Shown here in pieces: positions 51,583-60,321 of a stretch of DNA of 64,000 nucleotides (positions are counted from its first letter, which is position 1; each line of letters begins with the position of its first letter). Location: contig NZ_VWWP01000007.1 in the NCBI RefSeq assembly GCF_011752975.1, positions 124,001 through 188,000 on the forward strand, in the 5' to 3' direction. The DNA is from Chryseobacterium sp. Tr-659. GTDB taxonomy: Bacteria > Bacteroidota > Bacteroidia > Flavobacteriales > Weeksellaceae. The notes under the pieces were generated by a model. It saw only the letters and a program-made list of their open reading frames with translations. It did not search any database and had not been told where the DNA came from. A program made the position numbers and the translations under genes.

Positions 51583-52665
51583 TTAGAAAACTTCGATCTT
51601 ATCTGTTTTTATAAATGCTTCTTTACCATTTTCACCTTTCAGGATTATTGTAAAATAGCTATTAGACTCATTCACCTTTACAATAATATTAGCCTTAGTC
51701 GAATTAGGATCGTCTCCAAACACAGCTTTAAAAGCTTCAAAACCAGACTTTTCATTCAGATCACAATCTGCTCCATATTTCTTATTATCGGAACCTATAA
51801 AATCAAAACCAATGGTTCTGGGTATTGCTCTTAATTCATTCCCTAATAAAGAAATTTTAGCAGCATCAAGCTGTTCCCATTCTCCATTAACAGCGGATAC
51901 ACCAACATCTGTTGATGGATCTAGTTTAGCATTTTCAGGAAGCTCAAAACTAAGCTTCCAACTGTATCTTGTTCTATAGGTATCCCATAAACCGAAAGGA
52001 ATGGGTTTTCCTTTATTTTTCTCTCTTATTTCAGCAGGAATTACTTTACCATTATTTAATACTTCATCGAGATAATCTTTCCTCCAGAAACGATTTTCAT
52101 GACTATCCAGCTTGGCAATTTCAGATTCAGGAATTGTCACTTTTTTCCCCTGGTATCGCCCTACTTCCTTCTGAACGCCGACTCCTGCCACCCAAACCAC
52201 AACTACACCGCCGGGAGCCATTCCCACACCAATCTCGTTATAATTCAAATGTTCGGTTTCACCACTCCCATTCGTTACTTTTACCTGGTAGCCTTTACTG
52301 AAATACTCTTTAATTTTAGCGGTATCAATAGCAGTATCAATCATGTAGAACTGGTTTTCCAGATAAGACATCCAGATAAAATCCAGACGGGTGGGTAAAC
52401 TTTTAAAACCATTTCCCATCCCATGATTAATAGCGCCCCAAACATTTCTTCCGGGAGCTATACCAAAGCCGAGTCCTACCCATTCTCCACCTTCGCATTC
52501 TATTCCTCCGTTGTAAACTTCCATAGGATATCCCAAGGGCGCAGAAGTTCCCTCAGTCCATTCATATTTTGTCATAGTTTTAGTTTTTTGATGGTCTTTC
52601 TTCTCCTGACATGAAATCTGGATAAAAAATAAAAAGCTTAAGAGATATTGTAATACTTTATTCAT
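51583..52665 (-). CDS. DUF2931 lipoprotein, candidate immunity protein
   Basis: 360 aa from ATG 52665; the longer frame starts at GTG 52674. Lipoprotein signal MNKVLQYLLSFLFFIQISC with Cys in the lipobox. The DUF2931 region runs from SAPLGYPMEVYNGGI to VVWVAGVGVQKEVGRYQGKKV. DUF2931 proteins recur next to Tle-type effectors, so it probably protects the cell against the lipase encoded downstream. Confidence 0.8.
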   Translation of the reverse strand: MNKVLQYLLSFLFFIQISCQEKKDHQKTKTMTKYEWTEGTSAPLGYPMEVYNGGIECEGGEWVGLGFGIAPGRNVWGAINHGMGNGFKSLPTRLDFIWMSYLENQFYMIDTAIDTAKIKEYFSKGYQVKVTNGSGETEHLNYNEIGVGMAPGGVVVVWVAGVGVQKEVGRYQGKKVTIPESEIAKLDSHENRFWRKDYLDEVLNNGKVIPAEIREKNKGKPIPFGLWDTYRTRYSWKLSFELPENAKLDPSTDVGVSAVNGEWEQLDAAKISLLGNELRAIPRTIGFDFIGSDNKKYGADCDLNEKSGFEAFKAVFGDDPNSTKANIIVKVNESNSYFTIILKGENGKEAFIKTDKIEVF

Positions 52666-52716
52666 TATTGACACCTTTCAGTTCAGCATTTAACTACGCC
52701 TGATTATTATATGTTT

Positions 52717-54576
52717 CTAACCTTTATTCACTTTGGCATCTATTTTTCCAAGCATTTTTGCTACCCCTGAACTTTGCAGTAAAATATCACCATTTTTAGC
52801 TTTATGAGTAGTTGTGGAAGTAGTTTCTTTAAGATCGCCTGTTACATTGATCGTTTTATTTTCATTGATCGTCTGCTTATAATTTTTTGAGGTGAATTGA
52901 TGATTATTGATGATATTGACAGCATTATCATTTCCTACACTCGTTTTCATATCTTTTCCGACGTTGATGGCCAGATCTTCTCCAACATTAAAGGTCATAT
53001 TCTTAGGAGATGTCACGATAATATTTCCTTTACCATCCATAAAATAATTATTTCCACTTGGATCAATAATATTGACACTTCCTTCCGTATCATTCATTAA
53101 AATCCTGATTCCGCTTCTGGTCTGTATCGACTTTAAATGATTATCTACTCCGCCGCCTAAAGCAGTTTCTCCATGAAACATTCCTCCCATTACAAAAGGA
53201 CGGTCCGGGTGGTTGTGGACAAATCCTACCATTACCTGATCTCCGACTTCCGGGATAGCTACGTAACCTCTGTTCTGTGTAATCTGATCTGTTCCACCGG
53301 CATCCGGGGCCATCATTCTGATAAAGTTAGTAGTATCATGAAGCTGCCAGTCAAATCTTACGGTAACCCTTCCTTGTCCAAGCGGGTCAGTATTTGAGAT
53401 TACAGTTGCAATCTGAGGTTGTGCAATTGGCATGATAAAATCCGGAGTTGGAATATATCCTGTATCTGAAGCAATGGCCTCAAATCTTCCGGAATAACGT
53501 CCCAAAGTATCCACTTCATGAACAACCTCTGTCATCATCAGCTTGGTGAAATAAGAGGTTTTATTGGTATCTGTTTTCCGCATATTGATGTCAGCAACAC
53601 ATCCGGGATATAAAAACGGAATGGTAGTTCCTCCGGAAACGGTAAAAACCTCTACGGCTTTACTTCCTGCCGTACTTGTCTGGGAAATAACAACATCCAT
53701 ATCTGTTGCTGCTTTTATGGGGGCAACCTGTAATGATGGAGTTTTGAATATTCCTTCATTATTTTTATAAGCAGTTTTCGCCAGATTACCGACGTGTTTT
53801 ATAGGAGTTTCTCCGGAAGTCAGCTTAGCATTTGAGCTGCTGTTATATCCGTAAAAATTAGGTTTGATGTGTACTGCTTTCAGCTCTACATTCACATCAG
53901 AGACATTACTGCCGTATATTAATTCAAGTGATTTGTTTTGTGGCGGCATATTTCCGAAATGCAGTATTTCACCATCATAATAAAACTGTTCGCCATAGGC
54001 TTCTGCCATTCTGCAGAGATAATTATAATGTGTTTCATTATACTGAGCACTGTAAAGGATCTGAGAAGATGCTTTAGCATTGATCTTCACATCAAATTTG
54101 CTGCTTTCAATTCCCTGTTTAATCACATCTTCGGCAATGATCCCCATATTTACCGACTTATCTCCCCCAAAACTTTGAGTGTGCGGAGCAGCATCCAATA
54201 AAATGGTAGGGCTGTATCCTTTTAGTACGATATTTCCAAGACTGTGATTTTCCTGGCTGAACCCCACTTTGGTGATCACACCTACAAAGGTTCTTTCCGG
54301 GCTACCTTCTACATCTTTATATTTAAAAACAACGGTTAATCGTTTTCCTAAAAACTGCTGAGCCTCTTCCAGGTCATGGTTTTGTACTCCTTCTAAAGTA
54401 TCATGTGCTAATGTAAGTTCAAAATTATGGTGTTTTTTTACGCTCTGCTGTAAACGGAAGTGCTTGAAGTGCTTTATCATTTTACCTTCAATCACGATAT
54501 CCAGTTTCACCACACGGTTGATTCCAGGAATATGATTCTCCGAAATCTTTTCGGAATTCGAGATGTTTTTGTTCAT
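52717..54576 (-). CDS. vgrG: type VI secretion VgrG spike protein
   Basis: 619 aa. The N-terminal gp27-like part (residues 1-390) is followed by the gp5 OB-fold (NRGYVAIPEVGDQVMVGFVHNHPDRPFVMGGMFHG near 460-490) and a C-terminal beta-helix-like repeat (NVGEDLAINVGKDMKTSVGN). It forms the spike tip with the PAAR-like protein encoded downstream. No tube-sheath genes (tssBC) lie in the window. Confidence 0.93.
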   Translation of the reverse strand: MNKNISNSEKISENHIPGINRVVKLDIVIEGKMIKHFKHFRLQQSVKKHHNFELTLAHDTLEGVQNHDLEEAQQFLGKRLTVVFKYKDVEGSPERTFVGVITKVGFSQENHSLGNIVLKGYSPTILLDAAPHTQSFGGDKSVNMGIIAEDVIKQGIESSKFDVKINAKASSQILYSAQYNETHYNYLCRMAEAYGEQFYYDGEILHFGNMPPQNKSLELIYGSNVSDVNVELKAVHIKPNFYGYNSSSNAKLTSGETPIKHVGNLAKTAYKNNEGIFKTPSLQVAPIKAATDMDVVISQTSTAGSKAVEVFTVSGGTTIPFLYPGCVADINMRKTDTNKTSYFTKLMMTEVVHEVDTLGRYSGRFEAIASDTGYIPTPDFIMPIAQPQIATVISNTDPLGQGRVTVRFDWQLHDTTNFIRMMAPDAGGTDQITQNRGYVAIPEVGDQVMVGFVHNHPDRPFVMGGMFHGETALGGGVDNHLKSIQTRSGIRILMNDTEGSVNIIDPSGNNYFMDGKGNIIVTSPKNMTFNVGEDLAINVGKDMKTSVGNDNAVNIINNHQFTSKNYKQTINENKTINVTGDLKETTSTTTHKAKNGDILLQSSGVAKMLGKIDAKVNKG

Positions 54577-54743
54577 ATTATGTAGAGTGTTTGGTGAGGT
54601 TTTTATTTTGATAAAAAATCTAAAACAAATGACCTTTATATAAAGTTATAAATTTTTTACAATATAAAATTTACGTTTATTAGCTTTATATTAAAAATTA
54701 TAGCATTTTTTTCATTTCCATTAGTAGGAAATAATTAGTGACA

Positions 54744-54790
54744 AAAAAACAGAACAGTATTCCGTATGACGGATGTACCATTCTGTTTTT
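54744..54790 (-). terminator. terminator after hcp
   Basis: AACAGAA (54749-54755) pairs with TTCTGTT (54781-54787), with an inner TCCGT/ACGGA pair, and a T run on the minus strand. It separates hcp from vgrG, so hcp could be expressed at a higher level. Confidence 0.7.
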
Positions 54791-54815
54791 ATATCTAAGT
54801 GATTGTTAAAGGATC

Positions 54816-55229
54816 TTATCCATTAGATGAAGGCCAAGCTCCATGGTAAGAAGACGTTCCAAGATCAATTTGCTCTGCACTTATCACAAAGCTGATGTAC
54901 ATACTGTTTTCATCTACTGCATCAAAGTCTACTTCGTGCTGGATTACGTAACCGTTTTCCCATTTCAATGTTGTTAATGTACCTTCTTCATGAGATTTGT
55001 TGAAGGTAACTTCTCCTACCGTAGGCTTGTATTTACCATTCAATAAACTTTCAAGGATGTCAGATTTTTCAGTAGCTTCTACTGTAATTTTGATCAATGC
55101 ATTGGAAGGATCTGATGCTACACGTCCTGAAACGTCTGTAGCTCTTGACACGCTGTAATTAAGCTTTAATAATTTCTGTCCTTCTCCGTTGTTGAATTTT
55201 AAGATTCCTCTTGAATTTCTTTCTGCCAT
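54816..55229 (-). CDS. hcp: Hcp-like T6SS tube protein (TssD)
   Basis: 137 aa. LNYSVSRATDVSGRVASDPSNALIKITVEATE and VTFNKSHEEGTLTTLKWENGYVIQ match the TssD/Hcp family of Bacteroidota T6SS. Cytoplasmic, no signal peptide. It ends in SYHGAWPSSNG. Confidence 0.92.
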   Translation of the reverse strand: MAERNSRGILKFNNGEGQKLLKLNYSVSRATDVSGRVASDPSNALIKITVEATEKSDILESLLNGKYKPTVGEVTFNKSHEEGTLTTLKWENGYVIQHEVDFDAVDENSMYISFVISAEQIDLGTSSYHGAWPSSNG

Positions 55230-55496
55230 GATTGTAAATTTTAATCGTTAATATTTTGTGATTTGATGTTGATTATGTCACCAAATTTAGATGTATTTAT
55301 ATTAACAAAATACACTTTTACTAAAAATCTGAAAAAGTGTAGTATTTTTACGACTAACACTTGTTAGGTAAAATATACACTGTAAATCAAAAACTTACTA
55401 TCGACAAAAGAGAAATAAAGGTTTATTAGAAATATAAAAAATTGCTATTTCCAGGTATAGTTAAGATAAAATTGAGTTTGGAAAAAATTAAAAGTT

Positions 55497-56192
55497 CTAT
55501 TCTACATTAACTCCAAATACATGCCCTACCAATGCCGTAATTCCCATCGCTACCGTTCCCCAGAAACAGATTCTCAATACCGCTATTTTAATGCTTGAAC
55601 CTCCGGTTTTGGCTGAAATTGCTCCTAAAAGCATAAGAAATAGAATAGAACATCCATATTGGAAATATACCATTTGATGAATAGGCGCTACAAGAGAAAC
55701 TGTAAACGGAAGCAGAGCCCCTACTGCAAACGATCCGAATGAAGCGATAGCTGCCTGTAAAGGTTTGGCCTGTGTTATTTCATTGATTCCCAACTCGTCT
55801 CTGGCATGTGCTCCCAAAGCGTCGTGCTCGGTAAGTTCTGTGGCCACCAGCAATGCGGTTTCCTTACTGCACCCTCTTCTTTCGTAAATTTTTGCCAGTT
55901 CTCTGAGTTCTACTTCCGGCATTTGTTCAAGTTCTCGTTTTTCACGCATCAGATCGGCTTTTTCCGTATCTTCCTGTGAACTTACAGAGACATATTCACC
56001 AGCTGCCATAGACATTGCTCCCGCAATCATTCCAGCTAAAGCCGCTAAAATAATGATATCACGTTCCGGCTCTGCTGCTGCCACTCCTATTACGATACTT
56101 GTAGTAGATAATAATCCGTCATTGGCACCTAATACCGCCGCCCGAAGCCAGCCCACCCTGTTTACATAATGTTTCTCCAACTGATGATGCAT
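55497..56192 (-). CDS. VIT/CCC1 family iron or manganese transporter
   Basis: 231 aa. WLRAAVLGANDGLLSTTSIVIGVAAA near residue 13 is the family signature. Membrane helices about 18-42, 46-70, 145-170, 175-200 and 205-228 flank a charged cytoplasmic loop (EDTEKADLMREKRELEQMP). Exports or sequesters divalent iron or manganese. Confidence 0.92.
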   Translation of the reverse strand: MHHQLEKHYVNRVGWLRAAVLGANDGLLSTTSIVIGVAAAEPERDIIILAALAGMIAGAMSMAAGEYVSVSSQEDTEKADLMREKRELEQMPEVELRELAKIYERRGCSKETALLVATELTEHDALGAHARDELGINEITQAKPLQAAIASFGSFAVGALLPFTVSLVAPIHQMVYFQYGCSILFLMLLGAISAKTGGSSIKIAVLRICFWGTVAMGITALVGHVFGVNVE

Positions 56193-56376
56193 AATAATAA
56201 AATATTTTATTTAAAGTAAAAAGCAGAAGGCTGAAAGAGAGAAACCATTAGGCTTATTAATTAGCAGTTTTTAATTTTTTACTTTCACTTACAGCATGCT
56301 GCCCAAAATCTTTTTTAAGAATCTCAGTTAAAGTTACCCAATCTTTTTTCAAGAATGATTTTAAATTACGTTCATG

Positions 56377-57120
56377 TTATTGTGGATAAAACCTCATCTG
56401 CTCAAAAATATAATTGGGGTTTGTTCTTAGTAAATCAATCAGCTGCTTCAGCTCAGATTCTTCCCAGGTCTTCTGGAACATTTCATCATGAATAAGCATC
56501 ACCACATTATTCCGGGTAAATGCCTTATCTGATGTACACAACCTCTGAACCGCCGCATACATTTCATCTACAGTCTGAATCGGAGTTCCGTCACTAGGAT
56601 GGTGCTGCCATTCCACATCCCAGCCAACCACTTTATATCCAAGGGCAGCCAGCTGATCTGCTGTCTGAATACCATTGGTCACATCATTTTTTGATCTTCC
56701 TCCCAATCTCCACATATTTCGTCCCGGAAGACGTACGATTTTATAGGGAAGCTTCAACAAAATCTGATTGTACTGAATATCTTTTACGGATTTATCTACG
56801 TCATTATAAAATGCTTCATAATGATCATTGGCATGGGTAAAACTATGGTTGTATTCGTCAATGTAGGGATTCTGATCATAATATTTAGCGTAAGTATCCA
56901 TCTGCTTGTCTTTAATAACATGCTCTCCTACCATGAAAACACTGATCTTAATCTTTTCTTTCAAAATAATATCATTGATGTTCTCACTTCCATTCAACGG
57001 GCCATCATCGAAAGTAAGGTAGATATAACATTTATCTGATGAGGGAATTATTTTCTGTGAATACAATATGTTTCCTAACATTAAAAAAAATCCGGTAAGG
57101 GTAATAAATAGTCTATCCAT
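56377..57120 (-). CDS. polysaccharide deacetylase family protein
   Basis: 247 aa from ATG 57120; the longer frame to 57189 starts at GTG and would include the -7 box TATATTTG (minus, 57145-57138). Signal peptide to residue about 22. YLTFDDGPLNGSEN near residue 32 (catalytic Asp), HSFTHANDHYEAF near 93 (metal His) and RLPGRNMWRLGGRS near 135 are NodB-domain motifs. Removes acetyl groups from a cell-surface polysaccharide. Confidence 0.9.
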   Translation of the reverse strand: MDRLFITLTGFFLMLGNILYSQKIIPSSDKCYIYLTFDDGPLNGSENINDIILKEKIKISVFMVGEHVIKDKQMDTYAKYYDQNPYIDEYNHSFTHANDHYEAFYNDVDKSVKDIQYNQILLKLPYKIVRLPGRNMWRLGGRSKNDVTNGIQTADQLAALGYKVVGWDVEWQHHPSDGTPIQTVDEMYAAVQRLCTSDKAFTRNNVVMLIHDEMFQKTWEESELKQLIDLLRTNPNYIFEQMRFYPQ

Positions 57121-57137
57121 AATGTGTGATTTATCTG

Positions 57138-57145
57138 CAAATATA
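57138..57145 (-). promoter_or_regulatory. -7 box of the deacetylase gene
   Basis: TATATTTG on the minus strand, 17 bases before ATG 57120. It fixes the start. Confidence 0.6.
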
Positions 57146-57261
57146 ATAAGGAACAAAGAAATGACAGGCTTTATATTATTAAATTTCACAAGTTAATACC
57201 CTATGAATCAAATCATAAATCATTGAATGCGCCTCTTCTTATTCGGAAATTCCTGTTTTCT

Positions 57262-57269
57262 TATCTTTG
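57262..57269 (+). promoter_or_regulatory. -7 box of lgt
   Basis: TATCTTTG, a perfect TAnnTTTG, 27 bases before ATG 57297. It covers the TTG at 57267 and excludes it as a start. Confidence 0.6.
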
Positions 57270-57296
57270 CACCTTAGATTCCGACAACAAATTTCA

Positions 57297-58133
57297 ATGA
57301 GTTTATTATATATCAACTGGGATATCAATCCCGAAATTGCCAATATTTTAGGAATTCCTTTAAAATATTACGGCCTTTTATTTCTTACAGGTCTTGTTTT
57401 ATGTTTAAACATTCTAAAACGCATTTATAAGAAAGAGAACCTAAGCTCACAGGCACACGAGGCTTTATTTTCCTATGCTTTGATAGGAATTCTGGTAGGT
57501 GCTAGACTTGGACACTGTATTTTTTATGATTTTGATTATTATTCCCAGCATCCGCTTGAAATCTTTTTACCTATTCAGAGAGGTCCGGATGGAGCTTATC
57601 ACTTTACAGGTTTTGCCGGACTGGCGAGCCACGGCGGAGGAATCGGACTGGTAATCATGCTGCTTTTGTATGCCAGAAAGTTTTCCATTCCTTTCATGAC
57701 TGTGCTCGATGCCATTGCTATCGTACTTCCGCTGGGCGGTACTTTTATCAGGCTGGCCAACCTTATGAATTCTGAAATCATAGGTGTTCCTACAAATGTT
57801 CCCTGGGCATTTGTATTCCGCCAGGTGGATGATCTGCCGAGACACCCTGCCCAGCTTTATGAAGCCATCTCTTATGCCATTATTTTCCTGTTTATCTACT
57901 TCATATATAAGAAAAACATATTTAAAATAGGGAGAGGATTTTATTTTGGAATCAGCATCCTCCTTATTTTTATCATGAGAATATTGATCGAATTCATAAA
58001 GGTGGATCAGGTTGAATTTGAACACGGAATGATTTTGAATATGGGACAGATTCTCAGTATTCCTTTCGTACTTCTGGGGCTATTCTTCATTATCAAAAGT
58101 ATGTTGGAAAAAGAGAAAATGAAAACGGTATAA
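57297..58133 (+). CDS. lgt: prolipoprotein diacylglyceryl transferase
   Basis: 278 aa from ATG 57297. Seven membrane helices. GARLGHCIFYD near 75, FAGLASHGGGIG near 105, RLANLMNSEIIG near 150 and RHPAQLYEA near 180 are the Lgt motifs, though the usual GRxGNFxN is RLANLMN. Transfers diacylglycerol from phosphatidylglycerol to the cysteine of lipoproteins in the inner membrane. Confidence 0.95.
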   Translation: MSLLYINWDINPEIANILGIPLKYYGLLFLTGLVLCLNILKRIYKKENLSSQAHEALFSYALIGILVGARLGHCIFYDFDYYSQHPLEIFLPIQRGPDGAYHFTGFAGLASHGGGIGLVIMLLLYARKFSIPFMTVLDAIAIVLPLGGTFIRLANLMNSEIIGVPTNVPWAFVFRQVDDLPRHPAQLYEAISYAIIFLFIYFIYKKNIFKIGRGFYFGISILLIFIMRILIEFIKVDQVEFEHGMILNMGQILSIPFVLLGLFFIIKSMLEKEKMKTV

Positions 58134-58208
58134 TTTCCGGTTATCCTTATTACAACAAAGCTGTTTAAACAATATAAGTATATAAGGTTGTTACTCTTGT
58201 TAAATAAA

Positions 58209-58245
58209 AAACTCACTGAAAGTTGTTTTTCAGTGAGTTTCTTTT
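58209..58245. terminator. terminator between lgt and the SDR gene
   Basis: AAACTCACTGAAA pairs with TTTCAGTGAGTTT (13 bp) around a six-base loop, followed by a T-rich run; usable by both convergent genes. Confidence 0.85.
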
Positions 58246-58262
58246 TTAAAGAATTATAATGA

Positions 58263-59018
58263 TTATCTTGTTGTATATCCACCATTAGCAAAGATGGTCT
58301 GTCCGGTGATCCACCACCCGTCAGTTACCAAAAATTCTACTAGCGGAGCGATATCTTTAATATCGGTAAGCCCGCCCAGTGCTGATGCGGATTTATGGTA
58401 GGCTACGGCATCATCAGTTTCCTGTCCATAGAAAAAAGGAGTATCCATCGGCCCTGGTGCCACTGCGGTTACAGAAATTCCTCTGGCCCCAAATTCTTTG
58501 GATGCAGCTCTTGTAAAATGCTCTACAGGGGCTTTTGCTCCTGCATACGTGGAATAAAGGCCTGTATAAGCTGCTAATAATGAAGTAACAATAGTACAGA
58601 TCTTACCATGATCATTGAGCTTTTTCCCTGCTTCCTGCAAGAAGAAATAGGCAGATTTTGAATTCACATTGAACATCGTATCATATTCTGCTTCTGTGGT
58701 TTCGGCAAACGGCTTTTTCAAGACCATCCCTACTGTGTTGATTGCAACATCAACCCCTCCGAAACGGGAAATAGTTTCGTCAAAGAATTTAGTAACATTT
58801 TCTACTTTGGTAAGATCTCCCTGAAACAGAAACGCTTCCGCTCCCAAAGCCTGTACTTCTGCAAGTGTTTTTTCACTTTCCACCCTTGAACTTTCACTGT
58901 TGTAGTGGATCGCCAGCTTTGCACCTTTAGCAGCAAAATCTCTGCTTAATAATCCTCCCAGGTTTTTACCTCCTCCTGCAATTAAAACAACTTTTCCTTT
59001 TACATTTTGTGTTGACAT
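58263..59018 (-). CDS. short-chain dehydrogenase/reductase
   Basis: 251 aa. VVLIAGGGKNLGGLLSRDFA is the NAD(P) motif, and NTVGMV with YAGAKAPVEHF (Tyr-x-x-x-Lys) and TSLLA give the catalytic set. C-terminus ANGGYTTR matches family members that reduce 3-oxoacyl-type or sugar substrates. Substrate unknown. Confidence 0.9.
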   Translation of the reverse strand: MSTQNVKGKVVLIAGGGKNLGGLLSRDFAAKGAKLAIHYNSESSRVESEKTLAEVQALGAEAFLFQGDLTKVENVTKFFDETISRFGGVDVAINTVGMVLKKPFAETTEAEYDTMFNVNSKSAYFFLQEAGKKLNDHGKICTIVTSLLAAYTGLYSTYAGAKAPVEHFTRAASKEFGARGISVTAVAPGPMDTPFFYGQETDDAVAYHKSASALGGLTDIKDIAPLVEFLVTDGWWITGQTIFANGGYTTR

Positions 59019-59747
59019 TATTTTTATTTTTAAATGTTAATGAAGCAAAGATGGATAATAAAAGCTATCCCAGCATGGTGAAATTTTCGGTTTTTTATTA
59101 TACTAATTAGAGCTTACTGGTTAAAGATATTACTCAATATCAAATTTCTGGCTTGATAATAAAAGTTTAAACCATTTTTATTGTCAGAAAAAATGAAACA
59201 AAAAATATAAACAAGATTTTTTAATACAACTCTATTGGCCAGTCAGATACAGCTTTTAAGACGATCAAATATTAAACAATTATTAATAATTCTCTATCAT
59301 CTTTAAACTTTAGGCATAACATTTGATGCTTATCCACCCGTATTATTATACACCACATCATTCTAATATATTTTTTTATAATCCTCGGTCCGCTGGGGAT
59401 TTTTTTGTACGGTTTCTAAAGTAAGCAGTATATTTATGTTAAAACCATTTCTGATAATCAATCATTTAAAACTGTATTATTCATTTTATTGTTGTATATT
59501 TGCATATTAAATAACTAAGTCACTACTTTGTTTTCTGTAACGACCGGAATATTTTTATTCAGTCTTTGCTTTTTGAGCAGCCATATTTTTAACTTTTATT
59601 CTTCTATTAAGAACAATACTTGTCGGAATTTTAAAGCTCTGTATGATTGGAGACCTCCAAGACAGAAAACATCGGCAGGCTTTACAGGTCTAAGGCAGAC
59701 CGGATTGAATCAATTAATTTATAGAAACTAAATACTAAACATAATTT
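59019..59747. other. long intergenic region with an orphan terminator and a cold-shock leader
   Basis: No certain gene in 729 bases. At 59380-59406 a nine-pair stem (AATCCTCGG with CTGGGGATT) and T7 form a plus-strand terminator without an obvious upstream gene. TATATTTG at 59495-59502 gives a likely transcription start about 240 bases before the cold-shock gene. A 67-codon ORF (59528-59731) in this leader has no clear coding character. Confidence 0.5.
59380..59406 (+). terminator. orphan plus-strand terminator
   Basis: Nine-pair stem with TCCG loop and T7. The nearest gene on the left is on the other strand, so it must end a transcript starting within 59019-59370, perhaps a small RNA. Confidence 0.65.
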
Positions 59748-60176
59748 ATGGCAGATTCTTTTTCTAAAAAGGAAAATTTCAAGAAAAAAATTCAAAAGCA
59801 AAAAGAAAAGGCGCTGAGACGCGAAGAACGTAAAACGAACAACAACAAAGGAAAGGATATGGAGGACGTATTCATGTATGTAGATGAATTCGGAAGGTTA
59901 ACTTCTACTCCGCCTGAACAAAGACAGGAAGTAAACCTTGATGATATTCAACTGGGTGCAGCTCCTATTATTGAGGAAGATCCAAGAAAAACAGGAATTG
60001 TTACTTTCCTGAGTGAAAAAGGTTATGGTTTTATTACCGAAGATAATACTAAGGAGAATATCTTCTTCCACAACAACAACTGTGCAGAACCTGTAAAAAA
60101 AGGGAACAAGGTTTCTTTTGAAAAAGAGAAGTCTCCAAAAGGATTTTCTGCGGTTGAAATCCAGATTGTCAAATAA
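59748..60176 (+). CDS. cold-shock-domain protein
   Basis: 142 aa. The N-terminal 75 residues are charged and basic (KENFKKKIQKQKEKALRREE). The CSD covers residues 80-142, with GIVTFLSEKGYGFITEDNT holding RNP1-like KGYGFI and NIFFHNNN RNP2-like. Nucleic-acid chaperone. Preceded by a 5' leader of about 240 bases; long leaders act as thermosensors in some csp genes. Confidence 0.92.
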   Translation: MADSFSKKENFKKKIQKQKEKALRREERKTNNNKGKDMEDVFMYVDEFGRLTSTPPEQRQEVNLDDIQLGAAPIIEEDPRKTGIVTFLSEKGYGFITEDNTKENIFFHNNNCAEPVKKGNKVSFEKEKSPKGFSAVEIQIVK

Positions 60177-60233
60177 AATCTGATCTACAAGATATCTTCT
60201 GTTAACTGAAGATATGTATGTTTTAAATAATAC

Positions 60234-60263
60234 AGAAAGCCACCTTTTCAGGTGGCTTTCTTC
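60234..60263 (+). terminator. terminator of the cold-shock gene
   Basis: AGAAAGCCACC pairs with GGTGGCTTTCT (11 bp) around TTTTCA, followed by a T-rich stretch. Confidence 0.8.
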
Positions 60264-60321
60264 ATACATCGTAAAAAATAAAAATGGGCCGGTTTAAAAA
60301 CCGGCAAAAGAGTATTGTAAA

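Noticed and set aside
57267..57296. TTG at 57267 as lgt start
   Set aside because: It falls inside the TATCTTTG -7 box; ATG 57297 gives the normal Lgt N-terminus.
57567..58025. 152-codon minus-strand ORF
   Set aside because: Antisense to lgt, whose motifs are unambiguous; a shadow frame.
59326..59424. Second Tyr-rich leader peptide (MLIHPYYYTPHH...)
   Set aside because: The frame runs through the terminator without stopping first, and no amino-acid gene follows; probably chance in AT-rich DNA.
59528..59731. 67-codon ORF upstream of the cold-shock gene
   Set aside because: Lies in the probable leader, with no recognisable domain and no clear ribosome binding site.
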